From NCBI RefSeq assembly GCF_020177575.1, contig NZ_JAHTBK010000001.1:744001-808000 (forward strand): a DNA stretch of 64,000 nt, given 5' to 3'. A program made the position numbers and the translations under genes. Source of the DNA: Hasllibacter sp. MH4015 (GTDB lineage Bacteria > Pseudomonadota > Alphaproteobacteria > Rhodobacterales > Rhodobacteraceae). This document shows, in pieces, positions 61,339 to 64,000 of the stretch (position 1 is the first letter of the stretch; every line of letters begins with the position of its first letter). Under the pieces are notes generated by a model. That model had not been told where the DNA came from, did not search any database, and saw only the letters and a program-made list of their open reading frames with translations.

Positions 61339-63066
61339 ATGACCCTGTTTGCCCAGATCCGCGAAACCGTTTTGCGCGCCATCGACGCGCTGGCCGCCGA
61401 AGGGGTCCTGCCCGCCGGGCTGGAGACGCGCGCCATCACGGTGGAGCCGCCGCGCGACGCGGCCCATGGCGATATGGCAACCAACGCCGCGATGGTGCTG
61501 GCCAAACCCGCCGGCATGAAACCGCGCGACATCGCGGACGCCTTGGCCCGTGCGCTTTCGGATGACGACAGGATCGACAGCGCGGACGTGGCGGGGCCGG
61601 GCTTTCTGAACCTGCGTCTTGCGCCGTCGGTCTGGCAGGGCGTCGTGGCCGAGGTGTTGCAATCCGGCGATGCCTATGGGCGGTCTGCAACAGGTCAGGG
61701 TCAGCGCGTAAACGTCGAATATGTCAGCGCAAATCCAACCGGCCCGTTGCATGTGGGCCACACACGCGGCGCGGTCTTCGGCGATGCGTTGGCGAGCCTT
61801 CTGGCCGCGGCCGGATACGACGTGACGCGCGAATATTACATCAATGACGGCGGCGCGCAGGTCGATGTCCTGGCCCGCTCCGTCTACCTCCGCTACCTGG
61901 AGGCGCACGGGCAGGAGGTCGCGTTCGAGGATGGAACCTATCCCGGCGATTACCTGATTGAGGTGGGTCAGGCGCTTAAGAACAAGGTCGGCGACCAGTT
62001 CGTCGGCAAGGGGGAGCAATACTGGCTGGCCGAAACCCGCGAATTTGCGACCGAAAAGATGATGGACCTGATCCGGGAGGATCTGGCGCTTCTGGGCGTG
62101 GAGATGGACGTGTTCTACAGCGAGAAATCGCTCTACGGCACCGGACGGATCGAGGCGGCCATCGACGATCTGCGCGACAAGGGTCTGATCTACGAAGGCT
62201 ACCTTGAACCGCCCAAGGGAAAAAAGCCCGAGGATTGGGAACCGCGCGAACAGACCTTGTTCAAATCCACCGCGCACGACGATGACGTGGACCGTCCGGT
62301 GATGAAATCCGACGGCTCCTGGACCTATTTCGCGCCGGACATCGCCTATCATTTCGATAAGGTTTCCAGGGGGTTCGATGCTCTTATTGATGTATTCGGC
62401 GCGGATCACGGCGGCTATGTCAAACGGATGAAGGCGGCGGTGTCGGCGCTGTCGGACGGGCGCGTGCCGCTGGATGTGAAGCTCACTCAATTGGTCAAGC
62501 TGCGCCGCGGCGAGGAGGAGCTGAAGATGTCCAAGCGCGCGGGCACTTTCGTGACCCTGCGCGACGTGGTGGAGATGGTGGGCGCCGACGTCACCCGCTT
62601 CCACATGCTGACCCGCAAGAACGACGCGCCGCTTGATTTCGACGTGGACAAGGTGCGGGAACAGTCCAAGGACAACCCGGTCTGGTACGTCCAATACGCC
62701 CATGCGCGCATCCAATCGGTGTTGCGCAAGGCGGCGGAGGCGGGGATCACGCCGGACGTGGCAAACGTTAACGCTGTTGACGATCCCGCCGAACTGGCGC
62801 TGGCCGCGAAGGTGGCGGAATACCCGCGCCTGATCGAGATCGCGGCCCAGGCCAATGAGCCGCACCGGATCGCCTTCTACCTCTATGACCTTGCCTCGGA
62901 ATTTCACGCGCTGTGGAACAAGGGCAATGCCGAGCCGCATCTGCGCTTCTTCCAGGAGGATGATCCATCGGCAACATCCGGGAAATTATGCCTGATTTCC
63001 GCCGTGGCGATTGTCATTTCGAACGGTCTTGGTATTTTGGGCGTGACCCCGGTCGACCAGATGTGA
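61339..63066 (+). CDS. argS: Arginyl-tRNA synthetase
   Basis: A 575-residue class-I tRNA synthetase. Signatures: HVGH (138-141, in [20 protein letters not shown]), KMSK (396-399, [11 protein letters not shown]) and the anticodon-binding C-terminal DALR domain ending [14 protein letters not shown]. It charges tRNA-Arg with arginine. The length and C terminus are normal for alphaproteobacterial ArgS. Confidence 0.97.
   Translation: MTLFAQIRETVLRAIDALAAEGVLPAGLETRAITVEPPRDAAHGDMATNAAMVLAKPAGMKPRDIADALARALSDDDRIDSADVAGPGFLNLRLAPSVWQGVVAEVLQSGDAYGRSATGQGQRVNVEYVSANPTGPLHVGHTRGAVFGDALASLLAAAGYDVTREYYINDGGAQVDVLARSVYLRYLEAHGQEVAFEDGTYPGDYLIEVGQALKNKVGDQFVGKGEQYWLAETREFATEKMMDLIREDLALLGVEMDVFYSEKSLYGTGRIEAAIDDLRDKGLIYEGYLEPPKGKKPEDWEPREQTLFKSTAHDDDVDRPVMKSDGSWTYFAPDIAYHFDKVSRGFDALIDVFGADHGGYVKRMKAAVSALSDGRVPLDVKLTQLVKLRRGEEELKMSKRAGTFVTLRDVVEMVGADVTRFHMLTRKNDAPLDFDVDKVREQSKDNPVWYVQYAHARIQSVLRKAAEAGITPDVANVNAVDDPAELALAAKVAEYPRLIEIAAQANEPHRIAFYLYDLASEFHALWNKGNAEPHLRFFQEDDPSATSGKLCLISAVAIVISNGLGILGVTPVDQM
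62767..62781. repeat. GTTAAC-N3-GTTAAC-type palindrome, one mismatch
   Basis: GTTAACGCTGTTGAC near the 3' end of argS (Val-Asn-Ala-Val-Asp), 0.84 kb from the perfect copy in the next gene. Confidence 0.5.
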
Positions 63067-63153
63067 GGCATCAAGACCTTCCTCGGCCGGGATAAACAGG
63101 CAAACAACCCGGATCAGACCATGAAATTGGCGCTTCGGGTCAGTGAGGCGGGC

Positions 63154-64000
63154 ATGGCAGATATCCAATATTCCGGGGGCAATTCCCCCGAGTACGGCTA
63201 CGACTATTCCGAATATCCTGATGAAACGGCGGCGGGCCACGGCGCGCCCGGTGACGCATCGCGCGTGACGCAGCTTGTGAACTGGGCGGGTGCGCTGGTG
63301 TCGATGGGCCTTGTCATTGGCATGGGCGTCTGGGCGTGGCAATTGATGATGCGCGACGTGGCCGATGTGCCGGTGATCCGTGCGCTGGAAGGTCCGATGC
63401 GCATCGCGCCGGAAAACCCCGGCGGCTCGGTCGCCGAAAACCAGGGCCTCGCGGTCAACCGCCTGGCAGAAGGGGAGGAGGCCGCGCCGGTCCCCGACCA
63501 ACTCACCGTGGCACCCGGCCCGATCGAGCTGATCGAAGTGCCGCAGATCGCCGCGGACGTGCAAGAGCAGGAATTCGACAATGCGTCCGCCGCGACGCCG
63601 CAGCCAGAGGTTAACGCCGTTAACGAGCCGGTCGAGGAGGTCGCAGCGGCAGAGCCGGAAGACACCGACGCGCTGATCGAACGCCTGTTGGCCGAAGCGC
63701 AGCCTCTTGCGGGGATTGAGGAGAGTGGCTTGCCGAATGCGGCCGACACGCCGGACACCGCGACGCCCGACCTCGTGGCGCGCGCGGATACGATCCCGAT
63801 TTCCATCCCCGGCGTCCGCCGGTCCCCGCGCCCCGCCACGCGCCCCGCCGATCTTCAGGCCCGCGCCTTGGCCGCCGCCGCCGTTGCGGCCCCGGCCGCG
63901 CCCGAGGCAGAGGCCGAGGCGGCCGCCACCGGCGTTACGGAGGACGACGCAGGGTTCGAGATTGCCGCCGCGGAGCTGGAAACCGGCACCCGCCTGGTCC
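63154..64000 (+). CDS. SPOR-domain-containing protein, N-terminal part (truncated by window end)
   Basis: 282 codons are visible before the window ends. It starts with an acidic Tyr-rich stretch (EYGYDYSEYPDE), then one membrane segment (LVNWAGALVSMGLVIGMGVW, about residues 42-61), and a long Ala/Glu/Pro-rich periplasmic region. In Rhodobacteraceae a protein of this build with a C-terminal SPOR domain follows argS and precedes nagZ; the SPOR domain binds denuded peptidoglycan at the septum. Here the SPOR domain itself lies beyond the edge, so the name is from gene order and build. GAGG precedes the ATG at 63154; an in-frame ATG at 63121 is the alternative. Confidence 0.75.
   Translation, partial: MADIQYSGGNSPEYGYDYSEYPDETAAGHGAPGDASRVTQLVNWAGALVSMGLVIGMGVWAWQLMMRDVADVPVIRALEGPMRIAPENPGGSVAENQGLAVNRLAEGEEAAPVPDQLTVAPGPIELIEVPQIAADVQEQEFDNASAATPQPEVNAVNEPVEEVAAAEPEDTDALIERLLAEAQPLAGIEESGLPNAADTPDTATPDLVARADTIPISIPGVRRSPRPATRPADLQARALAAAAVAAPAAPEAEAEAAATGVTEDDAGFEIAAAELETGTRLV
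63610..63624. repeat. GTTAAC-N3-GTTAAC palindrome, perfect
   Basis: GTTAACGCCGTTAAC inside the low-complexity periplasmic region of the SPOR-type gene (Val-Asn-Ala-Val-Asn), where protein constraint should be weak. Confidence 0.6.

Noticed and set aside
61228-62940. A 570-codon minus-strand open frame over argS
   Set aside because: Antisense of argS, with His/Arg/Val-rich low-complexity composition and no family resemblance.
62880-63066. Suspected frameshift at the argS C terminus
   Set aside because: The terminal residues [14 protein letters not shown] match the normal end of alphaproteobacterial ArgS, and the length is normal.
1-64000. CRISPR arrays, tRNA or rRNA genes, insertion sequences, prophage or toxin-antitoxin genes
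   Set aside because: Reading both strands gave no regularly spaced repeats, transposase or integrase motifs, or cloverleaf-like segments in the short intergenic gaps.

Overview
The window is a dense, GC-rich stretch of an alphaproteobacterial chromosome, most likely a marine Rhodobacteraceae (Roseobacter-group) species. Evidence seen directly: long co-directional operons whose genes overlap by ATGA or TGATG; an intergenic repeat containing CCCCGAGGTATTTTTGAAG, a type I know from Rhodobacterales; a perfect FNR-type box; and the order erpA / dgt / two small secreted proteins / argS / SPOR-domain gene at the right end, which is a Rhodobacteraceae housekeeping neighbourhood. I saw no tRNA or rRNA gene, insertion sequence, prophage or CRISPR array. 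Most of the window is a catabolic and transport island, with housekeeping genes only from about 58.9 kb.

Layout. (1) 0-16.5 kb: the tail of a molybdopterin hydroxylase, a DapA-family lyase, a DUF6455 gene behind an FNR box, and two LacI regulators around a membrane di-iron oxygenase / Rieske ferredoxin / SDR operon of MocD/MocE type. A second operon follows: SDR, four Gfo/Idh/MocA dehydrogenases, a sugar-phosphate-isomerase-like barrel protein and a complete CUT2-type sugar ABC importer. Together they look like uptake and oxidation of an unidentified, perhaps O-methylated, polyol or cyclitol. (2) 16.6-25.1 kb: a RidA gene, then a nine-gene operon behind a possibly structured leader: NMT1-type ABC importer, cytosine-deaminase-like amidohydrolase, FAD oxidase, DUF1993 protein, two flavodoxin-fold reductases and a creatininase-family hydrolase; substrate unknown. 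(3) 25.1-34.5 kb, minus strand: one seven-gene operon, DMGDH-like enzyme - MttB-family methyltransferase - TetR - soxBDAG, for stepwise N-demethylation to glycine. (4) 34.6-37.4 kb: ArnT-like glycosyltransferase, stand-alone LAB_N protein and GT2 enzyme. (5) 37.4-41.0 kb: a hydantoinase-like cluster (DapA-family protein, Asp/Glu/hydantoin racemase, VOC protein, dihydropyrimidinase). (6) 41.0-45.5 kb: phosphomannomutase; membrane protein, MoxR ATPase and VWA-like protein. (7) 45.5-56.6 kb: choline-O-sulfate and choline use (betICBA, divergent choX, then choW-GFA-choV), with an LtrA protein and a K+-channel-like protein on the opposite strand between choX and choW. (8) 56.6-64 kb: paired acyl-CoA dehydrogenases, erpA, dgt, two small secreted cysteine proteins, argS and the start of a SPOR-domain gene.

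How the parts may fit together: regions 3 and 7 give nearly a whole route from choline-O-sulfate to glycine (sulfatase, choline dehydrogenase, betaine aldehyde dehydrogenase, [missing step], dimethylglycine dehydrogenase, sarcosine oxidase). The one unassigned step, glycine betaine to dimethylglycine, coincides with the non-pyrrolysine MttB homologue in the operon. That link is inference. A separate DNA-level observation is the 15-bp palindrome GTTAAC-N3-GTTAAC, present four times perfectly and at least four times with one mismatch, nearly always inside genes; I cannot name its binding protein.
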